Below are positions 1 to 6,912 of a stretch of 41,780 nucleotides of DNA, piece by piece. Each line of letters begins with the position of its first letter. Position 1 is the stretch's first letter. The translations under genes and the position numbers were made by a program. The notes below the pieces were generated by a model that did not search any database, was not told where the DNA came from, and saw nothing but the letters and a program-made list of their open reading frames with translations. Origin of the DNA: a virus; IMG/VR virus record IMGVR_UViG_3300028829_003112, positions 1 through 41,780 of that record; one strand, given 5' to 3'.

Positions 1-144
1 ATGCGTTCCTGTACGGCGCAGGAGATGCGAAGATTGGGTCGATCGTTGGAGCGGGAGCTAAGGAGGGACGTGCTCTCAAGCTCCGCTTTCTTAAAGAACT
101 CCCAGCTCTACGAGCGCTCCGCGACGGAGTATCTGAGGCCGCTG
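1..144. repeat. Contig terminal repeat, left copy
   Basis: These 144 bases are identical to the last 144 bases of the window (41637-41780). The repeat lies inside the DNA polymerase frame, and joining the two copies restores one continuous frame. It is therefore most simply the overlap left when a circular assembly was cut open, not the physical end of the virion DNA. Confidence 0.93.
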
Positions 145-476
145 CTACTCGTGGGTATCTCAGAGGTCTTGACGGACGCCGTGTCCCAATACGATCCCCA
201 CACGCAGCCTTGAACACGTTGCTCCAAAGCGCTGGGGCAATCGTAATGAAACAGGCGTTGGTCCTTGCAGCTCGAGAGATCGAGACCTCAGGCCTAGACG
301 CAAAGTTCATCCTGAACTCCCACGATGAGATGCAGCTCGAGGTCCGCGAGTCGGACGTTGAGACCGTAGGTGCCCTAGTGCGCCGAAGCATCGTGGACGC
401 AGGGGAACATTTCAATCTTCGAATCCCACTAGACGGCGAAGCTAAAACTGGAAACACTTGGGCGGAGACGCACTGA
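1..476 (+). CDS. T7-type DNA polymerase, C-terminal part (continues from 40316)
   Basis: This is the 3' part of the DNA polymerase that starts at 40316 and crosses the contig joint. The coding frame begins at base 3. The segment carries the rest of the fingers region, with the LYGAGDAKIGSIVGAG stretch just after motif B, then a conserved SPHAALNTLLQSAGA stretch, and motif C as HDE at 321-329 (H548, D549, E550 of the joined protein), which supplies a catalytic metal-binding aspartate. It ends with a TGA at 474-476, one base of which is shared with the ATG of the next gene. The joined protein is 598 aa. An ATG-initiated frame at 210 is only an internal piece of this protein. Confidence 0.95.
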   Translation, partial: AFLYGAGDAKIGSIVGAGAKEGRALKLRFLKELPALRALRDGVSEAAATRGYLRGLDGRRVPIRSPHAALNTLLQSAGAIVMKQALVLAAREIETSGLDAKFILNSHDEMQLEVRESDVETVGALVRRSIVDAGEHFNLRIPLDGEAKTGNTWAETH

Positions 477-667
477 TGAGAACCCATCACTTCGTAACGG
501 TCGCTGAGGCTCAACGCCTCGGGGCCGCAGGGGCAGAGATGTTCCTACCGTGGACCGACCTGTACGTACGCATTGGCGGCTACAGACTCGGAGACCACGA
601 AGCGTATTTACTCAGCGAAGCAGCACTGCATAACCAGCTAGGAGAAACACTCGTACATCATGGTTAA
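476..667 (+). CDS. Small protein of unknown function downstream of DNA polymerase
   Basis: I do not recognise this 63-aa protein. The ATG at 476 overlaps the polymerase stop (ATGA) and has a GGCGGAG ribosome-binding sequence about ten bases upstream, so I prefer it to an in-frame ATG at 458 inside the polymerase gene. There is no membrane segment or cysteine motif. The middle contains a run of aromatic residues (FLPWTDLYVRIGGYRLG). It overlaps the following gene by eight bases, so it sits in a tightly coupled replication operon and is probably translated with the polymerase. Function is unknown. Confidence 0.7.
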   Translation: MRTHHFVTVAEAQRLGAAGAEMFLPWTDLYVRIGGYRLGDHEAYLLSEAALHNQLGETLVHHG

Positions 668-1307
668 ACCCCTAAGCATCCCTAACGGACCTACACGTCC
701 GTTCCTGGACTCTATTTGGAACCGCCTCATTAACATCCCTAGTGAGCGCGCTCAGGATATCGCTGAGGACATAGACGCTCACGTTGAGTGGCTTGATGAG
801 CAGCAAGAGCCTCCTGCGTCCGCACCAGTCCCTAAGCCTCCGAGTCCTCCGAGTCCGTTAGTGGACACAGAGGAACAAGAGGTTCCAGCAGCCTCACGTC
901 TCCCTCAGTCCTCCACCACAAACGAAACGTGGTCCACAGGGTCCCGTCGCGACTCTCGCCTCGGCAAAGGACGGTACGACCTCCTGTCCCCTATAGCCCT
1001 TCAACGTATCGCTAAGCGCCTTGAAGACGGCGCGGAGCACTACGGGGAGCGCAACTGGGAAAAAGGTCAGCCCCTCACTCGGTACATCGACTCAGCACTT
1101 CGACACATCTACGGACACCTCGAAGGCAAACGCGACGAGGACCACATGGCTGCTGCTGCGTGGAACCTGCACGCGTTCATGCACACCGAGGAGATGGTGA
1201 GGCGTAGAGGGTTGCCTGAGAGCCTCATGGACGGGATGCCTGACTACTCGCCCGTGTGCGTTCCTGGGTGTGAAGCCGAGGGGGAGGTGTGTTGTTGTGA
1301 CTCCTGA
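660..1307 (+). CDS. dATP/dGTP diphosphohydrolase-like protein (DUF5664 type)
   Basis: The 215-aa product has a low-complexity proline-rich N-terminal half (roughly residues 40-85) and a conserved C-terminal domain. That domain begins with GKGRYDLLSPIALQRIA, continues with GAEHYGERNWEKG, and then ALRHIYGHLEGKRDEDH, the pattern I associate with the phage family named dATP/dGTP diphosphohydrolase, N-terminal (all-alpha, MazG/HD-like nucleotide hydrolases that convert dGTP or dATP to the monophosphate). The Glu/Asp cluster in EGKRDEDH is the expected metal site. It lies between DNA polymerase and exonuclease, so nucleotide-pool management during replication is a sensible role. The characterised homologue MazZ works with PurZ in 2-aminoadenine phages, but no PurZ-like gene is present here. 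The last cysteines (CVPGCEAEGEVCCC) are unusual. The family call is fairly sure, the substrate is not. Confidence 0.72.
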   Translation: MVKPLSIPNGPTRPFLDSIWNRLINIPSERAQDIAEDIDAHVEWLDEQQEPPASAPVPKPPSPPSPLVDTEEQEVPAASRLPQSSTTNETWSTGSRRDSRLGKGRYDLLSPIALQRIAKRLEDGAEHYGERNWEKGQPLTRYIDSALRHIYGHLEGKRDEDHMAAAAWNLHAFMHTEEMVRRRGLPESLMDGMPDYSPVCVPGCEAEGEVCCCDS

Positions 1308-1629
1308 GATCGACTTACAGTACACACCAGGACCTTGGCACTGGGTAGACCCTGAGACAGATGAACCTACGGACTTGGTGGGGGAGGCAGAACTTAGTCA
1401 AGTAAGTCTCCGCACCACATACCACAACGTAGCGTGTAAATGGGGTGGTCCACCACTCCCTCACTTCATCACAGACACTGAGGATCTCATCAGAACTGCC
1501 GATGCGCGTCTGATTGCGAAAGCTCCTGAGATGTACGAAATGCTCGAGAGAGTGGTTCGGGACAGTAAAGCTCCTGCTCTCAAAGCAGAAATCAACTCGT
1601 TACTAAATGAGGCATCAGCGTACCTATGA
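1297..1629 (+). CDS. Unknown protein with TPGPWHW motif
   Basis: A 110-aa product starts at GTG 1297, which has a GGGGGAGG ribosome-binding sequence at 1280-1287. An in-frame GTG at 1270 lies upstream of that sequence and is less likely. The N-terminus YTPGPWHW resembles a short motif common at the start of uncharacterised phage proteins. The C-terminal part (DARLIAKAPEMYEMLERVV) is predicted to be helical and matches the usual ending of that group, where an aliphatic segment follows LI-ALAPEM. It overlaps both neighbours, the diphosphohydrolase and the exonuclease, so it belongs to the replication operon. Function is unknown. Confidence 0.75.
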   Translation: MTPEIDLQYTPGPWHWVDPETDEPTDLVGEAELSQVSLRTTYHNVACKWGGPPLPHFITDTEDLIRTADARLIAKAPEMYEMLERVVRDSKAPALKAEINSLLNEASAYL

Positions 1630-2426
1630 AAGAATCCCTAGGCACAGCCCTAATCGACGCGGACGTAATCTTGTACCGCGTAGCCCACAAGTTCACTCGA
1701 GAGTTCGACGGTTCCAAGTTCTTCAGTCCCGAGGACCTAGAGCCCGCTAAGCGTGAGTGCTCTAAGCTCATCGACGAGATCACTAGCGGCGCGTTGTGTA
1801 CCTCAACGATCCTAGCGTTCTCCAGCGCCCACAACTATCGCAAGATGGCAGTCCCCACGTACAAGAGCAACAGACGTAGCGGCCACAAGCCTGACTCTGT
1901 GCTCATGGGGGCACTTCGAGCGTACATGACATCTGAGTACGACACTCGAGTGTTCGCGTTGCTTGAAGCGGACGATGTCCTCGGGATCATTGGAACCAGT
2001 GACCCTAGCGCCCACGTGGTCCTGTGTACCATCGACAAAGACCTGGACACGATCCCTGGGCTCCACTTTCGGTGGCACCACCCAGAGTGGGGAGTGTTCG
2101 TTGTGGACCAAGAGGCCGCTGCGTACTCGTTGCGGTACCAGCTTCTTGTTGGCGACTCTACTGACGGGTTCCCTGGGATTCCTCGAGTAGGACCTAAGAC
2201 TGCCCACAAGATCCTAGAGGACCCTGAGTTCTCTAGCGTCCTGGACGAGTACTACAAGCGAGACCTTACGCTTCAGGACTTCGAGGCTACACACACCCAA
2301 GCTCGGATACTCCAGGCTACGGATGTGTACGTAGTGAACGGGACCGCTGAGGTCAAAACGTATCACGGCTCGTACCCTATTGGACGAGTTGATCTTAACA
2401 TTGAGGACGCAAGTAATGCCGCGTAG
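1626..2426 (+). CDS. 5'-3' exonuclease (T7 gp6-like, FEN family)
   Basis: This 266-aa protein is a flap-endonuclease-type 5'-3' exonuclease that in T7 removes RNA primers and degrades host DNA. Visible family features in order are the N-terminal ALIDADVILYRVAH with a metal-binding aspartate, the arch region with basic residues (YKSNRRSGHKP), the central LLEADDVLG acidic metal site, TIDKDLDTIPG, and the helix-hairpin-helix DNA-binding stretch GDSTDGFPGIPRVGPKTA. The length is a little under T7 gp6 (300 aa). It starts at ATG 1626, overlapping the preceding stop by four bases, and its end overlaps the next gene. The position between DNA polymerase and the structural genes matches T7 gene order. 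Confidence in function is high. Confidence 0.92.
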   Translation: MKESLGTALIDADVILYRVAHKFTREFDGSKFFSPEDLEPAKRECSKLIDEITSGALCTSTILAFSSAHNYRKMAVPTYKSNRRSGHKPDSVLMGALRAYMTSEYDTRVFALLEADDVLGIIGTSDPSAHVVLCTIDKDLDTIPGLHFRWHHPEWGVFVVDQEAAAYSLRYQLLVGDSTDGFPGIPRVGPKTAHKILEDPEFSSVLDEYYKRDLTLQDFEATHTQARILQATDVYVVNGTAEVKTYHGSYPIGRVDLNIEDASNAA

Positions 2427-2592
2427 CAAACCTAAAGCACCTGAGTCAAAAGCATGGACCGTAACTCCCGAACTCCGCGAGCGACTTCGTGTTGAACTCC
2501 CGCTCCTAATCCTTATGACTAACGGACGGACCCTCGCAGGTCGCCAAGTCCTCGAGGATCTCAAACACGTGCTTGAACTAGACATCAACTAA
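2416..2592 (+). CDS. Small basic protein of unknown function
   Basis: A 58-aa product begins at ATG 2416 inside the last codons of the exonuclease gene, with an AGGA-like sequence just upstream. An in-frame ATG at 2380 would overlap the exonuclease far more and lacks a good ribosome-binding site. The N-terminus is lysine-rich (MPRSKPKAPESKAW), followed by helices with alternating charged and leucine residues. The stop TAA shares its last base with the next ATG at 2592. It occupies the position of the small T7 gp6.x proteins, but I see no sequence reason to equate them. Function is unknown. Confidence 0.65.
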   Translation: MPRSKPKAPESKAWTVTPELRERLRVELPLLILMTNGRTLAGRQVLEDLKHVLELDIN

Positions 2593-2909
2593 TGATGACC
2601 CAAAATTTCGGAGAAACCACTGATGTGGAACTCCTAGGTGTGTACACCCAGGCTGCGCCTTTCTTGGCAATGCTTGGGGGTGCTCACCCGTTCCAAGTAC
2701 CTACCCCCGGCCAAGATCGGGACAAGATGTACTGGAACGCAGGTCAAGCTAGCCTAGTTCAACACCACCTCTCAGAAGCTGAGCGTCTCGGTGTGAAAAT
2801 CCCCCTCGACCCTCCAGTTTCCCAGAGGTACTTATGTGTCCCCCTCCCAAAGTCAAAGCCCCAAAGCCCCCTCCTCCAGCTCCTCCGCCGTTGCCTCCTA
2901 CTGAAGTAG
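2592..2909 (+). CDS. Unknown protein upstream of portal
   Basis: A 105-aa product starts at ATG 2592 (a second ATG follows directly at 2595). It has no recognisable domain. A hydrophobic stretch (LLGVYTQAAPFLAMLGGAHP) is too broken to be a convincing membrane helix. The last 25 residues are encoded in DNA shared with the next gene in another frame and are dominated by proline, serine and leucine, so that tail may reflect overlap constraints. It lies at the junction between replication and structural genes, where T7 carries gp6.7, gp7 and gp7.3-type virion proteins. A minor virion protein is possible but not shown. Confidence 0.6.
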   Translation: MMTQNFGETTDVELLGVYTQAAPFLAMLGGAHPFQVPTPGQDRDKMYWNAGQASLVQHHLSEAERLGVKIPLDPPVSQRYLCVPLPKSKPQSPLLQLLRRCLLLK

Positions 2910-3019
2910 AGTTTGGCAACCAAGACGTAGCTCGTAAGAAAAAGAAAGCCAAGGGTGGACGCAGTCCTCTCCAGGTCCCACTAGTCCGTAAGCCCAAGGT
3001 GGGCGTCGGTGGCATCTGA
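2834..3019 (+). CDS. Short proline-rich protein, possible minor virion protein
   Basis: The 61-aa product opens with MCPPPKVKAPKPPPPAPPP, then a basic patch (ARKKKKAKGGR), and ends in GRSPLQVPLVRKPKVGVGGI. Short proteins with this plan, a poly-proline head and a GR-S-L basic tail, are common just before the portal gene in T7-like phages and are usually annotated as minor head or tail proteins. The start is ATG 2834 with GAGG about six bases upstream. It overlaps the upstream gene by 76 bases and the portal start by 11 bases, so translation is probably coupled to the portal gene. The call rests on composition and position only. Confidence 0.65.
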   Translation: MCPPPKVKAPKPPPPAPPPLPPTEVEFGNQDVARKKKKAKGGRSPLQVPLVRKPKVGVGGI

Positions 3020-4619
3020 TGTCATTGAGGATCGTTCGACCGCCAGTAACGGCGCAGCAGAAACACGGTGGGAGAAGCTCCACTCAGAACGCCAAACGCA
3101 ACTCTCTAAGAAGCGTGCGTTGGCTGAGCTTACTCTACCTTACCTGTTACCCCCTGAAGGTCGATCCGCTGGAGACAACCTAGCTGATAGGTACTCTAGC
3201 GACGGAGCGCGAGGGTGCAGAACCCTGGCCTCTAAGCTCGTGCTTGCGATGTTCCCGAGCCAACAAGCGTTCTTTGATCTCGTGTTTGACGAAGCAGCCT
3301 TAAGTGTTGTAGAAGAGGACGCGAAACAGATGGCTCCTGACAGAGACATCCGCTCAGAGATCGCTGAGAAGCTACGACCCAACGTAGCCACGATCATGCA
3401 AGAGTTCGAGACAGCGAACATTCGCGGAGCCCTTATACGCCACGTCCTGTACCTCATTGTCACAGGAGACGGCTTAGGTATCTGGGAGTCCCTTGAGTCC
3501 CCTATGCGCATCATTCGGACCGACTCGTTCGTTGTGAGACGCAACGGTCGCGGCGAAGTGATCGAGCTGATTATCCGTGAGACTATCGGACTCGACTCGT
3601 TGCCTAAAGAGATCCAAGGTGTCGTAGCTGCTGAAGCTGGAGACACTGCTGACAAGGACGACCTCCCGTTGTTCACGTGGGTACGGAAACAAGGCGATGG
3701 CGGATACACCACGAACCAAGAGTGCTCTAAGGTAGAGTTCAACTTCGGATCGTTCGATGCGTGGGCTAAAAGTCCGTTCGTTGGTCCGCTACGTTGGCTC
3801 ACTATCGACGGAGAGAACTACGGGATCGGCCACGCTGAGGACAACGAAGGGTCGTTGCGTACCGTTGAAGGTATGTCACAACTGATTACCCAAGGGTCCG
3901 CAGCGCTCGCTAAGATCAATTGGCTCGTAGACAAAAGCGCAGGGCAGAACCTAGCTAAGCGCCTCACTGAGTCAGAGAACGGAGCGGTCCTTGCGGCCAC
4001 TCTGGGTGGCGGTGAACCCATCATCCCTGTGACAGCAGGTAACAAAGCTGTGGACTTCCAAGTGGTCCAAGCCCACCTCGGAGCTGAGCGAGCTGCGTTA
4101 CGTGCAGCGTTCCTTCAGACCGAGTCGATTCAACGAGACGCTGAGCGAGTCACTGCCGAAGAGATTCGGATGCTCGCTCAAGAACTCGAGAACGCTCTCG
4201 GGGGCGTGTACACCATGCTCTCCGAAGAGTTCCAGACTGCTGTTCTGAGTCGCCTCATTCACCTCATTAAGCAACAGAAGCCTGACGCGCTACCTCAGAT
4301 TGATGTAGACGGTGTCGAGACCTCGTTGCTGACTGGCCTCCCCGCTCTCGGAGCTGGGCACCAAGTCAACGCTATGCACCAGTTCATCACAGCAGCTACC
4401 CAGATCCCTGGAGCTGAACCGTGGATCAACGTTCAAGCAATCCTCAAGGTGTTCCAGAAGCACTTAGGGGTCGAAGCGAACGTTGTGAACTCTGAGGCCG
4501 CTGTGTCTCAGCAAGCTCAACAGGACCAACAAGCCTCGTTGATGCAAGGCGTAGCGCCTGGAGTAGCCCGAGAGGTCGCTAAGTCTGCGGCCTCTGGCGC
4601 TCCACCCCAAGAAGCCTGA
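3009..4619 (+). CDS. Portal (head-tail connector) protein, T7 gp8-like
   Basis: This 536-aa protein has the same length as T7 gp8 and forms the dodecameric ring through which DNA is packaged and ejected. N-terminal conserved stretches include RTLASKLVLAMFPSQQAFF (about residues 72-90), and the C-terminal part has the long helical clip/barrel segment RDAERVTAEEIRMLAQELE (about 375-395), which is characteristic of T7-type portals. The start is GTG 3009 with AAGGTGG six bases upstream; no ATG lies nearby in frame. The C-terminus is rich in Q, A and G (QQAQQDQQASLMQGVAPG), as is usual for the connector wing/barrel end. The scaffold gene follows after 25 bases. The assignment is secure. Confidence 0.95.
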   Translation: MASDVIEDRSTASNGAAETRWEKLHSERQTQLSKKRALAELTLPYLLPPEGRSAGDNLADRYSSDGARGCRTLASKLVLAMFPSQQAFFDLVFDEAALSVVEEDAKQMAPDRDIRSEIAEKLRPNVATIMQEFETANIRGALIRHVLYLIVTGDGLGIWESLESPMRIIRTDSFVVRRNGRGEVIELIIRETIGLDSLPKEIQGVVAAEAGDTADKDDLPLFTWVRKQGDGGYTTNQECSKVEFNFGSFDAWAKSPFVGPLRWLTIDGENYGIGHAEDNEGSLRTVEGMSQLITQGSAALAKINWLVDKSAGQNLAKRLTESENGAVLAATLGGGEPIIPVTAGNKAVDFQVVQAHLGAERAALRAAFLQTESIQRDAERVTAEEIRMLAQELENALGGVYTMLSEEFQTAVLSRLIHLIKQQKPDALPQIDVDGVETSLLTGLPALGAGHQVNAMHQFITAATQIPGAEPWINVQAILKVFQKHLGVEANVVNSEAAVSQQAQQDQQASLMQGVAPGVAREVAKSAASGAPPQEA

Positions 4620-4644
4620 ACAAAACTGATAGGGGCCATAACAC

Positions 4645-5391
4645 ATGCCTGAAATCGAAATGCAATCCTCTGAACCAGGGGCAGCACCTCCTGGAACAGG
4701 GACACCCGAGCCCGCCTCTGAGCTGCTCGCAGGAAAATACAAAGACACGGACGCTCTCGTAGCAGCGTACAAAGAACTCGAAGCTAAGCTCGGGGCTCCT
4801 AGTGCGCCTAGCGAACCTAAAGCTCCCGAGACTCCTGTCCCTGCTACTACTGAGCCGCTCACCAAAGTCCCTGAGCCCGCCGAAAGTACCCCTGAGGTAC
4901 CCGCAGGTCTCGACATGGACTCCCTTGCAAAGGAGTGGGCTGAGAACGACGGTAAGCTCACAGAGGCTACCCTGGCTAAGCACAACCTGAGTCCTGAAGT
5001 GGTCGCGCAGTACGCTGCGGGCCAAGAGGCCCTTGCGGCCATAGCGACTCAGAAGATGTACGAAGCTGTAGGCGGAGAGCAAAACGCTAACGCTATCCTC
5101 GAGTGGGCAGGTCCGAACCTCAGTGACTCTGAGCGTGAAGCTGTGAACTCTCAGCTCACGTCTAAGGACGTTGAGGTCCGAAAGCTCGCTATGCAAGCTC
5201 TCCAGTCACGGTACACCCAAGCCAACGGCTCTACGCCTCTGGTGAACGGAGTAGCTACTGGAGGGATCGCAGGGTTCCAAAGCAACGCAGAGATGCAAAG
5301 CGCTATGAAGGACCCGAGGTACGCAAAGGACCCAGCGTATCGTGACCAAGTCTCCCGTAAGATTGCGCTTATGGTCCAGCAAGGACTCTAA
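4645..5391 (+). CDS. Capsid scaffolding (assembly) protein, T7 gp9-like
   Basis: The 248-aa product is strongly acidic in its first half (many E, P, A and T residues between residues 1 and 95) with a short ordered motif GKYKDTDALVAAYKELEAKL, the pattern found near the N-terminus of phage scaffolds. The C-terminus is a basic, helical capsid-binding tail (DPRYAKDPAYRDQVSRKIA). It is expected to guide prohead assembly and then leave the head. It is somewhat shorter than T7 gp9 (307 aa). The ATG at 4645 follows AGGGG at 4632. It sits between portal and major capsid genes, exactly as in T7, which makes the call firm despite low sequence conservation in the family. Confidence 0.92.
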   Translation: MPEIEMQSSEPGAAPPGTGTPEPASELLAGKYKDTDALVAAYKELEAKLGAPSAPSEPKAPETPVPATTEPLTKVPEPAESTPEVPAGLDMDSLAKEWAENDGKLTEATLAKHNLSPEVVAQYAAGQEALAAIATQKMYEAVGGEQNANAILEWAGPNLSDSEREAVNSQLTSKDVEVRKLAMQALQSRYTQANGSTPLVNGVATGGIAGFQSNAEMQSAMKDPRYAKDPAYRDQVSRKIALMVQQGL

Positions 5392-5398
5392 GCCCTTA

Positions 5399-5455
5399 GA
5401 CACTCGCACAGGACTAGAACGGTCCACGCTACTCGCCTTGTTCTGTGCGGGTGTC
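5399..5455 (+). other. Long RNA hairpin, RNase III-site candidate
   Basis: Arms 5399-5411 (GACACTCGCACAG) and 5443-5455 (CTGTGCGGGTGTC) pair over 13 positions with a single G-U wobble and enclose a 31-base loop. There is no T-run after it, so it is not a typical terminator. T7 late transcripts are cut at comparable intergenic stems by RNase III. Confidence 0.6.
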
Positions 5456-5463
5456 GCAGGTCT

Positions 5464-5486
5464 GTACCGCGCCTTTGAAGCGGTAC
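5464..5486 (+). other. Perfect 7-bp hairpin in capsid leader
   Basis: GTACCGC at 5464-5470 and GCGGTAC at 5480-5486 are perfect complements around a 9-base loop. It immediately follows the longer hairpin and is followed by ATTCGTGTTTCTC, not a clean T-run. Role unknown. Confidence 0.5.
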
Positions 5487-5700
5487 GATTCGTGTTTCTC
5501 ACAACACACCACCACTAGCCACTAGCTGGCAAGTCCAAGATCACACCTAAGCCTCCATTGGATGCCCCGAGCGGGGGGACGTATGTCCCTAGACCGTGAC
5601 GACGGATACCACCCTTAGCGCGTGCCCAAGATGTGTGCCAAGCCGACTTAGCGCCCACCCGCTAACCAGCACCCCACACACCCTGTGAGAAACACAAAAC

Positions 5701-6729
5701 ATGGCAGATAACACAGCCGCACGGTTAGGCCAGATCAATCAATCTGGTGATACCGATGCAGTCTATTTGCGCACGTTTGGCGGCGAAGTCATTACGGCTT
5801 TCGATGTCGCCAACGTCATGCTCCCACGCACCTTCCAGAAGAAGGGCACCGGTAAGTCCGTACAGTTCCCCCGATTGGGCACTGCCTCGGCAGCTTACCA
5901 CACCGTAGGCACTGAGCTTACTGGTAACTCGTACAACGCTGCTGAACTGTTGGTCTCCCCTGACCCGCAGCTCGTGAGCAATTACTTCCTCGATAACTAC
6001 GATGAGGTCATCACTCACTTTGAAGAGCGTCAACCCATTGCTTACGCGATGGCTCAAGAACTGTCTACTATCTGTGACAAGCACGTTATCCACGAAGGCA
6101 TCGCAGGCTCGCGCCTGACTGCTGTTGGTTCCGAGCTACCCACAGGTACTAGCGTCAACGGTAACCTCACGTTCAACGCCAGCAACTCCCTGTTGCTCAC
6201 GACTGAACAGAGCGGTACCGGTGCTTCCACCACTGCTGCGAAAGCTCAGGCTTGGCTCGATGCTCTTCAGAAGTGCGCTCAGCGCATGGACGAACTCAAC
6301 GTTCCCAAGATGGGTCGCTTCGTGGTTGTCCGTCCTCGTGAAGTCTACCCCCTCATTGTTGCAGCTCAGACCTCGGGTCTCCAGCTCATCAACAAGGACA
6401 TTGGCGGCGTAGGCTCCATCTCGGAAGGCACCATTGGCAACGTCCTCGGGTTCGATATCATCAGCTCGAACAACTTGCCGTTGACCGACCTCAGTGCTGA
6501 CACTGGCGTGTACACGTACCACAAAGCCGACTACAGCGCGACCGTTGGTCTCGTTGGTGTCGATCGCTCTATCGCGGTTGCTAACTGGCGCGGTCTCACG
6601 ACCTCCGCTGATTACATCCCCGACAAGCTCGGTACTCTTCTGATCGCGCGTTACATCAAAGGTATTAAGTACCTTCGTCCTGAGGCTCTCATCGAGCTGA
6701 AGCTGGCGACTGGTACTGTTACTGCCTAA
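5701..6729 (+). CDS. Major capsid protein, T7 gp10-like
   Basis: This 342-aa protein matches T7 gp10A in length (345 aa) and composition and would build the icosahedral head with the HK97 fold. Visible features include the N-terminal AVYLRTFGGEVITAFDVANV, which corresponds to the conserved T7-group segment LALKVFGGEVLTAF, the P-domain region around KKGTGKSVQFPRLG, and the C-terminal LLIARYIKGIKYLRPEALIEL. Codon use is rich in frequently used codons compared with neighbours, as expected for the most expressed protein. The ribosome-binding site is weak (GTGAGAAAC). A strong terminator follows 17 bases after the stop. There is no sign of a gp10B-type frameshift extension, because no long open frame continues past the stop. 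Confidence 0.96.
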   Translation: MADNTAARLGQINQSGDTDAVYLRTFGGEVITAFDVANVMLPRTFQKKGTGKSVQFPRLGTASAAYHTVGTELTGNSYNAAELLVSPDPQLVSNYFLDNYDEVITHFEERQPIAYAMAQELSTICDKHVIHEGIAGSRLTAVGSELPTGTSVNGNLTFNASNSLLLTTEQSGTGASTTAAKAQAWLDALQKCAQRMDELNVPKMGRFVVVRPREVYPLIVAAQTSGLQLINKDIGGVGSISEGTIGNVLGFDIISSNNLPLTDLSADTGVYTYHKADYSATVGLVGVDRSIAVANWRGLTTSADYIPDKLGTLLIARYIKGIKYLRPEALIELKLATGTVTA

Positions 6730-6746
6730 TAAGTAACACCCCCCCT

Positions 6747-6802
6747 GGCCCCCTGTACCTCACGAGCCCTAAGTGGCGCTCTAGGTACAGGGGGCCTTTT
6801 TC
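6747..6802 (+). terminator. Strong rho-independent terminator after capsid gene
   Basis: A 14-bp perfect stem (6747-6760 GGCCCCCTGTACCT with 6783-6796 AGGTACAGGGGGCC) is followed directly by five T residues. It sits 17 bases after the capsid stop, the position of T-phi in T7, which terminates most phage RNA polymerase transcripts. Confidence 0.92.
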
Positions 6803-6806
6803 TGTT

Positions 6807-6880
6807 TGCGAAGTGATAGCAGCTGGTAGCTAGCAGGGCTCATAACCCTGAAGTCGGTGGTTCGAGTCCACCCTCCGCAA
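6807..6880 (+). tRNA. tRNA with CAU anticodon, initiator (fMet)-like
   Basis: The cloverleaf reads acceptor TGCGAAG (6807-6813) with CTCCGCA (6873-6879, one A-C mismatch), D stem TAGC/GCTA, anticodon stem CAGGG/CCCTG around loop CTCATAA, and T arm GGTGG-TTCGAGT-CCACC. The anticodon is CAU. Three consecutive G-C pairs at the bottom of the anticodon stem and an A11-U24 pair in the D stem are hallmarks of bacterial initiator tRNA, and the central region is close to that of E. coli tRNA-fMet. Unlike standard initiators, position 1 is U opposite A72 and can pair. The linker before the D stem has three bases in place of two. CCA is not encoded. It lies between two terminators behind the capsid gene. 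Elongator Met or Ile2 identity is the alternative. Confidence 0.85.
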
Positions 6881-6912
6881 CCCCCCTCCCCCTTTCCCTA
6901 AGTCCCCCGACT

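Larger units (their letters stand above)
5392..5700 (+). promoter_or_regulatory. Structured leader upstream of the major capsid gene
   Basis: This 309-base stretch has no gene. It holds a long imperfect hairpin (5399-5455), a second perfect hairpin (5464-5486), and a GC-rich pair of competing short stems near 5564-5593 (CCCC-GAGC-GGGG and GGGAC-GTAT-GTCCC). In T7 the capsid gene is preceded by the strong phi10 promoter. Here only a TAGACACT octamer at 5397-5404 matches the start of the promoter-like repeats at 24.64 kb, and it lacks the following TA-rich bases. I read the region as a processed or regulatory 5' leader of capsid mRNA. Confidence 0.55.

Noticed and set aside
1-213. ATG-started open frame at the very start of the window
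   Set aside because: It is in another frame from the polymerase, whose C-terminal motifs are encoded here; it is a shadow.
660-1307. Evidence for a 2-aminoadenine (Z) genome
   Set aside because: Only the diphosphohydrolase-like gene is present; no PurZ-like gene was found.
3140-3802. Minus-strand open frame of 220 codons opposite the portal gene
   Set aside because: Antisense shadow of a strongly conserved gene, serine/arginine-rich composition typical of spurious frames.
5397-5404. TAGACACT as a phage promoter before the capsid gene
   Set aside because: It matches only the first eight bases of the 24.6-kb promoter-like elements, lacks the TA-rich melting part, and forms part of a hairpin arm.
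6721-6800. gp10B-type frameshift extension of the capsid protein
   Set aside because: There is no extended open frame after the capsid stop; the terminator follows within 17 bases.
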